From JAAZDN01 sp964440875 (GTDB taxonomy: Bacteria; Bacillota_I; Bacilli_A; Erysipelotrichales; Erysipelotrichaceae), in assembly GCA_964440875.1 (NCBI GenBank), contig CAYTTS010000025.1, positions 1 to 17,749 of the forward strand: a stretch of 17,749 bases of DNA, given 5' to 3'. Positions 7,717 through 13,638 of this stretch are shown piece by piece (positions within the stretch are counted from its first letter, which is position 1; every line of letters starts with the position of its first letter). Position numbers and translations under genes: made by a program. The notes below the pieces were generated by a model, which had not been told where the DNA came from, ran no database searches, and saw only the letters and a list, made by a program, of their open reading frames with translations.

Positions 7717-8965
7717 CTAATAATCTTTTTTGTCCTTCTAATTCTCTGAAAGCTTTAATATTCTGTGAAACTTCTAAGGTACCTAAGTATTTGTTATTTT
7801 CATCTCTAATTGCATAATATGAGATATGGATAAAGGCACCACGTAATTCTATCCAGAAACTTTCACTATCTTTTGCTCCTGATTTAAAATCATCTAAGAT
7901 TCTATCAACTGTATTAACTGAGTGGGGTGGGTGACAGTTTTGTACTGTTCTTCCGATAACTGACTTAGTTCTAGCAAAGAATCTTTCTTCTGCCTGGTTA
8001 AAGTATTTAACTGTATCATCGGCATCAATAAATGTTACATCGATTGGAAGTGTATTTAAGATATTTTCTAATTCAATCTTATTTAAGAAGCCGATATCGA
8101 AGTGAATATTTTCTTTGTCCATGGCATTTCTTTTCTCTTTGATCTTTTCACCTAGTTTGTACTGTTCAACAAAGTCTTTTCTATGTGGAATCCAAACTTT
8201 ATCTGGAGCTACGATACAGTATCCTATTTCTAAACTATCATCTGCGATTTGTAGCCATTCATCTTCAGTGAAGATGTCTAAGACCATTGGAATTAAAATA
8301 TCTTCTTCCTTAAAGATCATTTCCAGTATTTCATTTTCCATCTCTTTGAAGTCAAGGACTGCATTCTCATAGTCTTTCTTTTCAATTTTTGCTCTAAAGT
8401 TTTTAATTAATGCACGAATATCATCATCAACAGCCCACATTACTTTTGGTGGTGCGGTAATACCGTGTTTTTCCATTAATGGGAATATTGTATTTTCTTT
8501 TCTTGTATAGTGTTTATCAATATCCCATAACAATGATAAATCAGCTATTAGATCGAAGTGGTTTTTCTCATCTTCAAGACTTAAGTTTTCAACCTTAGGC
8601 AACATCTTTTCTAAGAGATCTTTAATTGCGAAGTTCTCTTCTCTTAATACTCTCACAGGGTGGCCGATATTTGCTTCTTCACGGTGAACTGTATGTACTT
8701 CATCAATTGATCCTTTAAAAACGTTGGCATGAATAGAACATAGATTTTGAATTTGTTCAACATCTAATGATTGATCATCCATTAGTGATTGTTCCATTTG
8801 TGAGATTTCATAAGATGATACTCCACTAAAGTTCTCTTTAAACTCTTCTTGTACCAAAGCCTCATCTTCACCATCATGTAGTTTTAATATTAACTCTTTT
8901 AGTAATTCTTGTCTTTTTAAGAAGTTTTCATCTTCTTCTCTTCTGTTTGTTATTAGCTCGCTCAT
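7709..8965 (-). CDS. DUF438-hemerythrin-PAS sensor protein
   Basis: A 418-residue soluble protein of the known three-part family. An N-terminal DUF438 helical region (about 15-85) is followed by a hemerythrin-like HHE domain (about 95-235). The domain has His102 in IGHPV, His152 and Glu157 in DKHYTRKEN, and Glu220/221 in MIFKEEDIL, the type of ligands used to hold a di-iron centre. A C-terminal PAS domain (about 297-410) carries the family's NCHPPHS motif (343-349) and ends in GTLEVSQNI. Relatives are thought to sense or handle O2, NO or redox changes in anaerobes; that role is inference here. Its ATG overlaps the stop of the DUF1858 gene (TAATG), so the two are translationally coupled. Expression is probably controlled by the Crp/Fnr-like site at 9248-9261. 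Confidence 0.92.
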   Translation of the reverse strand: MSELITNRREEDENFLKRQELLKELILKLHDGEDEALVQEEFKENFSGVSSYEISQMEQSLMDDQSLDVEQIQNLCSIHANVFKGSIDEVHTVHREEANIGHPVRVLREENFAIKDLLEKMLPKVENLSLEDEKNHFDLIADLSLLWDIDKHYTRKENTIFPLMEKHGITAPPKVMWAVDDDIRALIKNFRAKIEKKDYENAVLDFKEMENEILEMIFKEEDILIPMVLDIFTEDEWLQIADDSLEIGYCIVAPDKVWIPHRKDFVEQYKLGEKIKEKRNAMDKENIHFDIGFLNKIELENILNTLPIDVTFIDADDTVKYFNQAEERFFARTKSVIGRTVQNCHPPHSVNTVDRILDDFKSGAKDSESFWIELRGAFIHISYYAIRDENNKYLGTLEVSQNIKAFRELEGQKRLLED

Positions 8966-9198
8966 TAAAATTCCTCCTCTTTAAAGTCAAAACCTTTATT
9001 ATTAAATGCCTCTTTGACAAAATCGTAATCTAACTTATGTACTTTACATGCTTTTCTGATCGTCATTAATTTTGCGATACTATTGTACATTTTAGGATTG
9101 TCTAAATGTGTGAATCCTAAGTCAATCAAGATATCTTTAAGGTCATTATTATTTTCAACGATTGTATATATTGAATCATCGATACTTATCTTAATCAT
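8965..9198 (-). CDS. DUF1858 domain protein
   Basis: A 77-residue cytoplasmic protein of the DUF1858 type, a small helical domain often encoded beside or fused to DUF438-hemerythrin proteins. The pattern IDDSIYTIVENNNDLKDIL, then LGFTHLDNP and MTIRKACKVHKLD, is typical. The start at 9198 has GAGGTG 5-7 bases upstream. A longer frame back to 9261 would begin in the operator/promoter region and is rejected. First gene of a two-gene unit with a one-base-sharing stop/start junction to the next. Its biochemical role is unknown; the linkage points to the same O2/NO or redox response as its partner. Confidence 0.88.
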   Translation of the reverse strand: MIKISIDDSIYTIVENNNDLKDILIDLGFTHLDNPKMYNSIAKLMTIRKACKVHKLDYDFVKEAFNNKGFDFKEEEF

Positions 9199-9219
9199 AT
9201 TACACCTCAATTCTCGTTC

Positions 9220-9225
9220 ATTATA
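9220..9225 (-). promoter_or_regulatory. -10 element of the DUF1858-DUF438 promoter
   Basis: A perfect TATAAT on the minus strand, with predicted transcription start near 9213. No recognisable -35 lies 16-18 bases upstream; the Crp/Fnr-like palindrome abuts that position instead, as at class II activated promoters. Confidence 0.65.
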
Positions 9226-9247
9226 CTTCTTGTACAAATATAAATAA

Positions 9248-9261
9248 TTGATATATGTCAA
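9248..9261. promoter_or_regulatory. Crp/Fnr-type operator
   Basis: TTGAT-ATAT-GTCAA matches the Fnr/Crp-family consensus TTGAT-N4-ATCAA with one mismatch. It sits in a longer inverted repeat, TAATTGA/TCAATTA (9245-9264). The centre (9254.5) is exactly -41.5 from the start predicted from the 9220-9225 -10, the classical class II activator position. It lies in the divergent space between the DUF1858 and DUF3781 genes and could act on either, though the spacing favours the former. The regulator gene is not in the window. Confidence 0.65.
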
Positions 9262-9346
9262 TTAATAACAAAATTTCTAAATAATGATATGTCTTTCATT
9301 AAAAGATATGATAATATATGTGTACGTTAAGAAGTAGGTAGATTTT

Positions 9347-9592
9347 ATGGGAAGAGATTTATTATTATCAAATATAGATAAACTTAAGACAACTAAGTTA
9401 GGTTATGAAAGAATTAAAAAGAATTTAAGACTAAGTGACTGTGATGTTGTTGATTATTGTAAAGAAAAGATTCTAGATGAGAATGCATTAATAATTAGTC
9501 AAGGTAAAAATTATTATATTACACTTGATGATGAACTATTTACTGTCAATAGAAGCAGTTTAACTATTATTACGGCTCATTTAGATATTTAG
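9347..9592 (+). CDS. DUF3781 family small protein
   Basis: An 81-residue protein that I recognise as DUF3781-like from its plan. It has an N-terminal NIDKLKTTKLGYERIKKNL, a middle DVVDYCKEKIL with an acidic/cysteine stretch, a GKNYYITLDD strand and a C-terminal VNRSSLTIITAHLD. No signal peptide or membrane segment is seen. The family's function is unknown. The ribosome-binding site AAGTAGG lies about eight bases before the ATG. A possible -10 (TATGAT or GATAAT, 9307-9315) lies upstream without a clear -35. It is transcribed divergently from the DUF1858 gene, so the Fnr-like site could also affect it. It stands alone ahead of the infC promoter, and no clear terminator follows it. Confidence 0.8.
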   Translation: MGRDLLLSNIDKLKTTKLGYERIKKNLRLSDCDVVDYCKEKILDENALIISQGKNYYITLDDELFTVNRSSLTIITAHLDI

Positions 9593-9613
9593 TCGTGTTT
9601 ATAGCATTATTGT

Positions 9614-9642
9614 TTGACAGTAGGCTATATATATGGTATTAT
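9614..9642 (+). promoter_or_regulatory. Strong SigA promoter of infC-rpmI-rplT
   Basis: A perfect TTGACA (9614-9619), a 17-base spacer, then TATTAT (9637-9642) preceded by TG one base upstream (extended -10). The predicted transcription start is near 9649. Confidence 0.9.
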
Positions 9643-9648
9643 ATCCAA

Positions 9649-9797
9649 GTAAATAAATTAGTAGAAAGAAGAAGCGATTCTCACCTGATAGCGCAAAGCT
9701 TTAGGTATCGGCTACATAACAATAAACTATTTTTTAGAAATGTTATCTAGTGGAGCTTCATGTCCACTTTTTTATTTGTATAAACCTTAGGAGGTGT
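9649..9797 (+). promoter_or_regulatory. L20-type autoregulatory leader of the infC operon
   Basis: A roughly 150-base untranslated leader before infC containing the GCGATTCTCACCTGATAGCG segment typical of Firmicutes infC leaders (Rfam-type L20 leader). Visible pairings: CTGATA with TATCGG (one G-U) enclosing an AAAGCTTT loop; ATAACA (9716-9721) with TGTTAT (9741-9746); and then the terminator hairpin at 9749-9774. The known mechanism is that free L20 binds the leader and favours premature termination. This region, together with the upstream promoter, fills the 205-base space between the DUF3781 gene and infC. Confidence 0.75.
9749..9774 (+). terminator. Attenuator terminator in the infC leader
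   Basis: AGTGGA, an 8-base loop, TCCACT and a T6 run, placed about 24 bases before the infC start and downstream of the promoter. It is therefore a conditional (attenuation) terminator. Confidence 0.8.
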
Positions 9798-10328
9798 ATG
9801 AATATTTCAAACAGAAAAAGAGTTCAAGGCGATTTGGTAAACGAGAAGATTCCTTTTCGTGAAATGATGGTTATTAGTACTAATGGTGATAAACTTGGAG
9901 TATTAAGTAAGGCAGCTGCTTTAGATGAAGCAAATAAGCTTGGCTTAGACTTATTAGTTGTTTCTCCAAACTCAGACCCAGTAGTTGCTCGTATCTTAGA
10001 TTATGGTAAACATAAGTATGAACAACAAAAACGTCAAAGAGAACAGAAGAAAAACCAAGTAGTACAAGAACTCAAATCAACAAGACTTTCTCCGGTAATC
10101 GATATAGGAGACTTCAACACTAAATCACGTCAAGCTATTGGATGGCTAAAAGACGGGAACAAGGTTAAGGTTGACATGCGATTTAGAGGACGTCAAATTA
10201 CAAGACAAGTAGTTGGTAGAGAAATCATGGACGATTTCATTGAAGCACTTAAAGAATATGGTGAACCAACAAGTAAACCTAAATTAGAGGGTTACATGAT
10301 GTCTGTAGTTATCAATCCAAAAAAATAG
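9798..10328 (+). CDS. infC: Translation initiation factor IF-3
   Basis: IF-3 binds the 30S subunit and checks start-codon/initiator-tRNA pairing. About 176 residues, standard length. The N-terminal domain (about 10-75) holds LVNEKIPFREMMVI and the conserved DLLVVSPNSDPVVARILDYGK. A lysine/glutamine-rich linker (KYEQQKRQREQKKNQ) leads to the C-terminal domain (about 90-172) with GDFNTKSRQAIGWLKDGNKVKV. Start choice: ATG 9798 is only three bases from AGGAGG, which is tight. ATT at 9804 has ideal spacing, and infC in E. coli and Bacillus relatives starts at ATT for autoregulation, so 9804 is a serious alternative. A GTG at 9750 lies inside the terminator stem and is rejected. First gene of the operon, 15 bases before rpmI. 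Confidence 0.96.
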   Translation: MNISNRKRVQGDLVNEKIPFREMMVISTNGDKLGVLSKAAALDEANKLGLDLLVVSPNSDPVVARILDYGKHKYEQQKRQREQKKNQVVQELKSTRLSPVIDIGDFNTKSRQAIGWLKDGNKVKVDMRFRGRQITRQVVGREIMDDFIEALKEYGEPTSKPKLEGYMMSVVINPKK

Positions 10329-10343
10329 AAAGAGGAATATGTA

Positions 10344-10544
10344 ATGGCTAAAAATAAAATGAAAACTAAAAAGTCTGTAGCGAAAAGATTTAAGAAAACA
10401 GGCTCAGGAAAATTAAAGAGATCACAAGGTTTTAGATCACATAAAGCAAGTCACAAGACACAAAAACAAAAACGTCAATTAAGAAAATCTGCATTGGTTC
10501 ACCCATCAGATCAATCAAGAATTGATTCTTTATTACAGAATTAA
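10344..10544 (+). CDS. rpmI: 50S ribosomal protein L35
   Basis: A 66-residue, highly basic large-subunit protein of standard length. It begins MAKNKMKTKKSVAKRFKKTGSG, contains the RSHKASHKTQKQKRQLRK stretch typical of L35 and ends in a HPSDQSRI segment. The ribosome-binding site AGAGGAA lies upstream. It sits between infC and rplT with 15- and 20-base gaps, the universal order of this operon. Confidence 0.97.
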   Translation: MAKNKMKTKKSVAKRFKKTGSGKLKRSQGFRSHKASHKTQKQKRQLRKSALVHPSDQSRIDSLLQN

Positions 10545-10564
10545 TCATATAGGAGGAAGAAACA

Positions 10565-11245
10565 ATGGCAAGAGTAAAAAATAACGTAGCGAGTAGAGCA
10601 CGTAGAAAAAAGAGATTAAAACTAGCTAAAGGATATTTTGGTTCAAAACACCGTCTATACCGTACAGCTAACGAACAAGTAATGCGTTCACAAAGATATT
10701 CATATATCGGACGTAAACAATTAAAACGTGAAATGCGTAAATTATGGATTACTAGAATTAATGCTGGAGCTAGAATGAATGGAACTACATATTCACAATT
10801 AACTCACGGATTAAGATTAGCAAATATCCAAATTAACAGAAAAATGTTATCAGAAATGGCAATCCACGATGAAGCTGGATTCACTAAATTAGTAGAAATT
10901 GCTAACAACGCTTTAGAAAACAAACCTGCAGTAGCAGTTGTTGAAGAAGCAGTTGAAGTTAAAGAAGTAAAAGAAGAAAAAGTAGCTGAAGTAAAAGTTG
11001 AAGAAGTAGCATCAGATATTGATGTTGATTCATACGGAAGCAACTGGGCTGAAGTAGTATACAATATTATTGATCGTCACGTAGGAGATTCATTCACTAC
11101 TGAAGACGTATTAGCTCATAAAGAAATCGCTGCAGCAGTTTACCCAAAAAACAATACATTAGAAGCAACTATTAAACGTAATATTGCATCACTTGTTAAA
11201 GATGGTAAAATTACTGAAGTTTCAGAAGATAACTACACAAAATAA
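10565..11245 (+). CDS. rplT: 50S ribosomal protein L20 with winged-helix-like C-terminal extension
   Basis: L20 binds 23S rRNA early in 50S assembly and represses its own operon through the leader. Residues 1-118 are a complete normal L20: MARVKNNVASRARRKKRLKLAK, GYFGSKHRLYRTANEQV, WITRINAGARMNG and NRKMLSEMAIHD. The gene then continues for about 108 residues without a stop. First comes a Val/Glu/Lys-rich linker (119-156). A compact domain (157-226) follows, with FTTEDVLAHKEIA, YPKNNTLEATIKRNIASLVKDGKI and a final DNYTK, which reads like a winged helix-turn-helix. Bacterial L20 is normally about 118 residues, so this doubles its size. Codon use and base composition do not change at the junction. 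RBS AGGAGGAAG is strong, and a terminator follows. Confidence 0.95.
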   Translation: MARVKNNVASRARRKKRLKLAKGYFGSKHRLYRTANEQVMRSQRYSYIGRKQLKREMRKLWITRINAGARMNGTTYSQLTHGLRLANIQINRKMLSEMAIHDEAGFTKLVEIANNALENKPAVAVVEEAVEVKEVKEEKVAEVKVEEVASDIDVDSYGSNWAEVVYNIIDRHVGDSFTTEDVLAHKEIAAAVYPKNNTLEATIKRNIASLVKDGKITEVSEDNYTK

Positions 11246-11251
11246 GACTTT

Positions 11252-11278
11252 AAACACGAATCTAATTCGTGTTTTTTT
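11252..11278 (+). terminator. Terminator of infC-rpmI-rplT
   Basis: A perfect 9-bp stem AAACACGAA/TTCGTGTTT, loop TCTAA, and a T7 run. It begins seven bases after the rplT stop. Confidence 0.92.
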
Positions 11279-11283
11279 ACACT

Positions 11284-11311
11284 AAAAAAGTAGAATCAAT
11301 TGACTCTACTT
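11284..11311 (-). terminator. Terminator of the metallophosphoesterase gene
   Basis: On the minus strand, AAGTAGA pairs with TCTACTT around an imperfectly paired inner part, followed by a T6 run. The stem includes the stop codon of the gene. It is back to back with the rplT terminator. Confidence 0.75.
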
Positions 11312-12166
11312 AACTAAACTAGCTTTATTTTTAAGCGTATAAATAACAATTTCAGCAGGTGCATTTATTCTGACATCATCTACTGTCGTTCCAACTCCAT
11401 TAATAACATGGAGTTTTTTATTATCCATATTATATATACCACTATAGTAATATTCTGCCAAAGGTTTATTGTAAACTTGACCTAGTAATGGAATTTTTAT
11501 TTGACCTCCATGACTATGACCTGCAACAATTAAGTCTGTACTATTAGCTCTAATATCATCACTTGTATCAGGGGTATGTACGACTGTAATCGTATATAAA
11601 TTTTCATCGATATCTTTATATGCTTCCTCTATATTTGCGAGATTATCGCTAGGACTATCGATTCCAACTAACTGAATAGCATCTTGTGTATCTTTACTTA
11701 ATTTAATCATCTTGTTCTTTAAAATTTCGAATTCACTATCAAATAAAAGCGATTCTACTTGCTGATTAATCTCTTCACTAGCATAATCTGCTTCTCCAAG
11801 AACAGCAAATTTACCATACTTACTATTAATGCTTTTTAGTGAAGTTAATAGTTTTTCATATTCCTCTTCATTCATACTTCGATCAACTAAATCACCGATA
11901 AAGATAACAATGTCTGGGTTAGCATTATTAAGTGTATTTACTAATTGATCTAAGCGTTCATCATTGAAATAACTTAAATAGTGTAGGTCACTAATAAATG
12001 CAATTTGTAAATTATTTAAACTTTTGTTTATCTTTTCATCTTCAATACTTTTATAGTTTACACGAAGGCGAGAAGGGGCATAATTATATCCATCATATAT
12101 TGAATATCCACCAACTACAATAAGTGCTAGTATGATTAATAATGTAACTATTTTTGATTTCTTCAT
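11306..12166 (-). CDS. Membrane-anchored calcineurin-like metallophosphoesterase, altered motif
   Basis: A 286-residue protein of the YkuE/YaeI-like calcineurin phosphoesterase group. The start at 12166 has GGAGGTG with proper spacing; a longer frame to 12226 lacks one. One N-terminal hydrophobic segment (about 5-22) anchors it, with the enzyme domain probably outside. Metal-site motifs: D60-L-H62 in ISDLHYL, G91-D92 in IGDLVDR, H197 in VVHTPD and G216-H217-S-H219 in AGHSHGGQ. The third motif, normally GNHD, reads GEAD (124-127), losing the metal-bridging Asn and catalytic His. Relatives with intact motifs hydrolyse phosphoesters or have been linked to lipid head groups; activity here is uncertain. 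Monocistronic, divergent from rnfC. Confidence 0.88.
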   Translation of the reverse strand: MKKSKIVTLLIILALIVVGGYSIYDGYNYAPSRLRVNYKSIEDEKINKSLNNLQIAFISDLHYLSYFNDERLDQLVNTLNNANPDIVIFIGDLVDRSMNEEEYEKLLTSLKSINSKYGKFAVLGEADYASEEINQQVESLLFDSEFEILKNKMIKLSKDTQDAIQLVGIDSPSDNLANIEEAYKDIDENLYTITVVHTPDTSDDIRANSTDLIVAGHSHGGQIKIPLLGQVYNKPLAEYYYSGIYNMDNKKLHVINGVGTTVDDVRINAPAEIVIYTLKNKASLVK

Positions 12167-12313
12167 ATAACACCTCCATAGTATTTTACCATATAATTTA
12201 TAGCTATATTTATATTTATTTTCCAATATATGAGCATTAAACTTGATTTACCTTAAAAACTATGTGAAACATCTAGGAAACTTTAATAAATGACTTACTT
12301 TTACTCCTTATTG

Positions 12314-12322
12314 TGATATAAT
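12314..12322 (+). promoter_or_regulatory. Extended -10 promoter of the rnf operon
   Basis: TGA followed by a consensus TATAAT (12317-12322) is an extended -10. The best -35 candidate, TTACTT at 12295-12300 with a 16-base spacer, is weak, which an extended -10 tolerates. The predicted start near 12329 leaves a leader of only about 19 bases before ATG 12348. Confidence 0.7.
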
Positions 12323-12347
12323 AAATTAACGGAAGGGAATGAGTAAA

Positions 12348-13628
12348 ATGTCTTTAATATTTTCAAAAATGAGTAAACATATAGCTGGATATAAAGAACT
12401 TACAACTGATGTAGGAATTGCGGAATTTACTGAAGTTGAAACTGTTTATATCCCTCTAGCTAATGGAAATAGTACTAGCTTTGATGTATTCGTTAAAGAA
12501 GGTGACTACGTTAAAGTAGGGACAAAACTAGGTGTAAGAAATGACTGGGCAACTGTTCCGGTTTTTTCTAGTGTTTCAGGTGTTGTACGAAGCATTGAAA
12601 AACATAAACATGGCTTAGGTGAAGTTGATCACGTTGTTATTGATAACGATCAAAAATTTGAATTAGAAGAATTTGAGAGCTTTGATTATGAAGCAGCTAC
12701 AAGAGAAGAACTTGTAGAGTTCACAAAAGAAAAAGGAATTGTTGGATGTGGGGGAGCTGGATTTGCTACCTTCATTAAATATCAAGATCCAAAAAGCATT
12801 GATAAGGTAATTATTAATGCGGTTGAATGTGAACCTTTTATTACTGCTGACTACAAAGAAATTGATAAAAACGTTGAATACTTAGTTAAGGGATCATTAG
12901 CTATGAAGAAAATGGCTAATGCTAAAGAAGTAGTTATTGCTATTAAAGTAGGTAAAAAATTAATTACTGATAAGATAAAAGCGGCACTACCTGATTCATC
13001 AATTACAGTTAGAGAAGTTCCAGATAGATATCCAATGGGATGGGAAAGAACTTTAATTCGTGAAATTGAGAAAAAAGAATATGAAACATTACCAGCAGAG
13101 TTAGGATTAATCGTAAATAACTCAACAACTGCTATTGCACTTGCGGAAGCATTAGACACTGGTATGCCAATTGTTAAGAAATTTGTTACATTTAGTGGAG
13201 ATGCCCTAAAGAAACCACAAAACATTAATGTTTTAGTAGGAACTCCTGTTAAAGATCTATTTAAAATAGTTCAACCTATTTGTGATGATATTGTTTTAAT
13301 TAATGGTGGACCAATGATGGGTAAATCAATGGATAATGATGACTTTGTTATTACACCTTATACAAATGCTATTACAGTAATGCATGAAGTAGTTACTGAT
13401 GCAATACCTTGTTTAAGATGTGGTTCATGTTCAGATCACTGTCCAGCGGGATTACAACCAGTTCGTATTATGGAAGCATTCGATGCTAAAGACTGGGATA
13501 AAGTACGTGAATTAAGAGCTGACAAGTGTATTGAATGTGGTCTTTGTTCATATGTATGTCCTTCAAAAATTGAAGTTGCAGAAACAGTTATTAAAGCGAA
13601 AACAATTATCGCAAGATTAAAGAAATAG
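12348..13628 (+). CDS. rnfC: Rnf complex subunit RnfC
   Basis: Peripheral cytoplasmic subunit of the ferredoxin:NAD+ oxidoreductase, carrying the NAD(H)/FMN site and two [4Fe-4S] clusters; 426 residues. The N-terminal barrel-sandwich region contains YKELTTD. The nucleotide-binding loop GIVGCGGAGF and the VINAVECEPFITAD segment match the family, followed by an SLBB region (FVTFSGDALKKP). The cluster ligands are C355/C358/C361/C365 and C394/C397/C400/C404. Start 12348 is chosen because GGAAGGG (12331-12337) lies ten bases before it; ATG 12339 has a spacing of only one base. First gene of the operon; rnfD follows after ten bases. Confidence 0.96.
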   Translation: MSLIFSKMSKHIAGYKELTTDVGIAEFTEVETVYIPLANGNSTSFDVFVKEGDYVKVGTKLGVRNDWATVPVFSSVSGVVRSIEKHKHGLGEVDHVVIDNDQKFELEEFESFDYEAATREELVEFTKEKGIVGCGGAGFATFIKYQDPKSIDKVIINAVECEPFITADYKEIDKNVEYLVKGSLAMKKMANAKEVVIAIKVGKKLITDKIKAALPDSSITVREVPDRYPMGWERTLIREIEKKEYETLPAELGLIVNNSTTAIALAEALDTGMPIVKKFVTFSGDALKKPQNINVLVGTPVKDLFKIVQPICDDIVLINGGPMMGKSMDNDDFVITPYTNAITVMHEVVTDAIPCLRCGSCSDHCPAGLQPVRIMEAFDAKDWDKVRELRADKCIECGLCSYVCPSKIEVAETVIKAKTIIARLKK

Positions 13629-13638
13629 GAGGATTATA

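Noticed and set aside
9750..9797. N-terminal extension of IF-3 from GTG 9750.
   Set aside because: It would lie within the attenuator hairpin and has no ribosome-binding site; the conserved protein begins after 9798.
10804..11064. Minus-strand frame rich in Ser/Thr/Ala inside rplT.
   Set aside because: It arises from the Val/Glu/Lys repeats of the L20 linker read backwards; no start signals.
12240..12335. Possible Rex or Crp/Fnr site upstream of rnfC (TGTGAA near 12264; TTGAT at 12243).
   Set aside because: Only half-sites are present. The opposite arms do not match, and the spacing to the promoter (about -80) is not informative.
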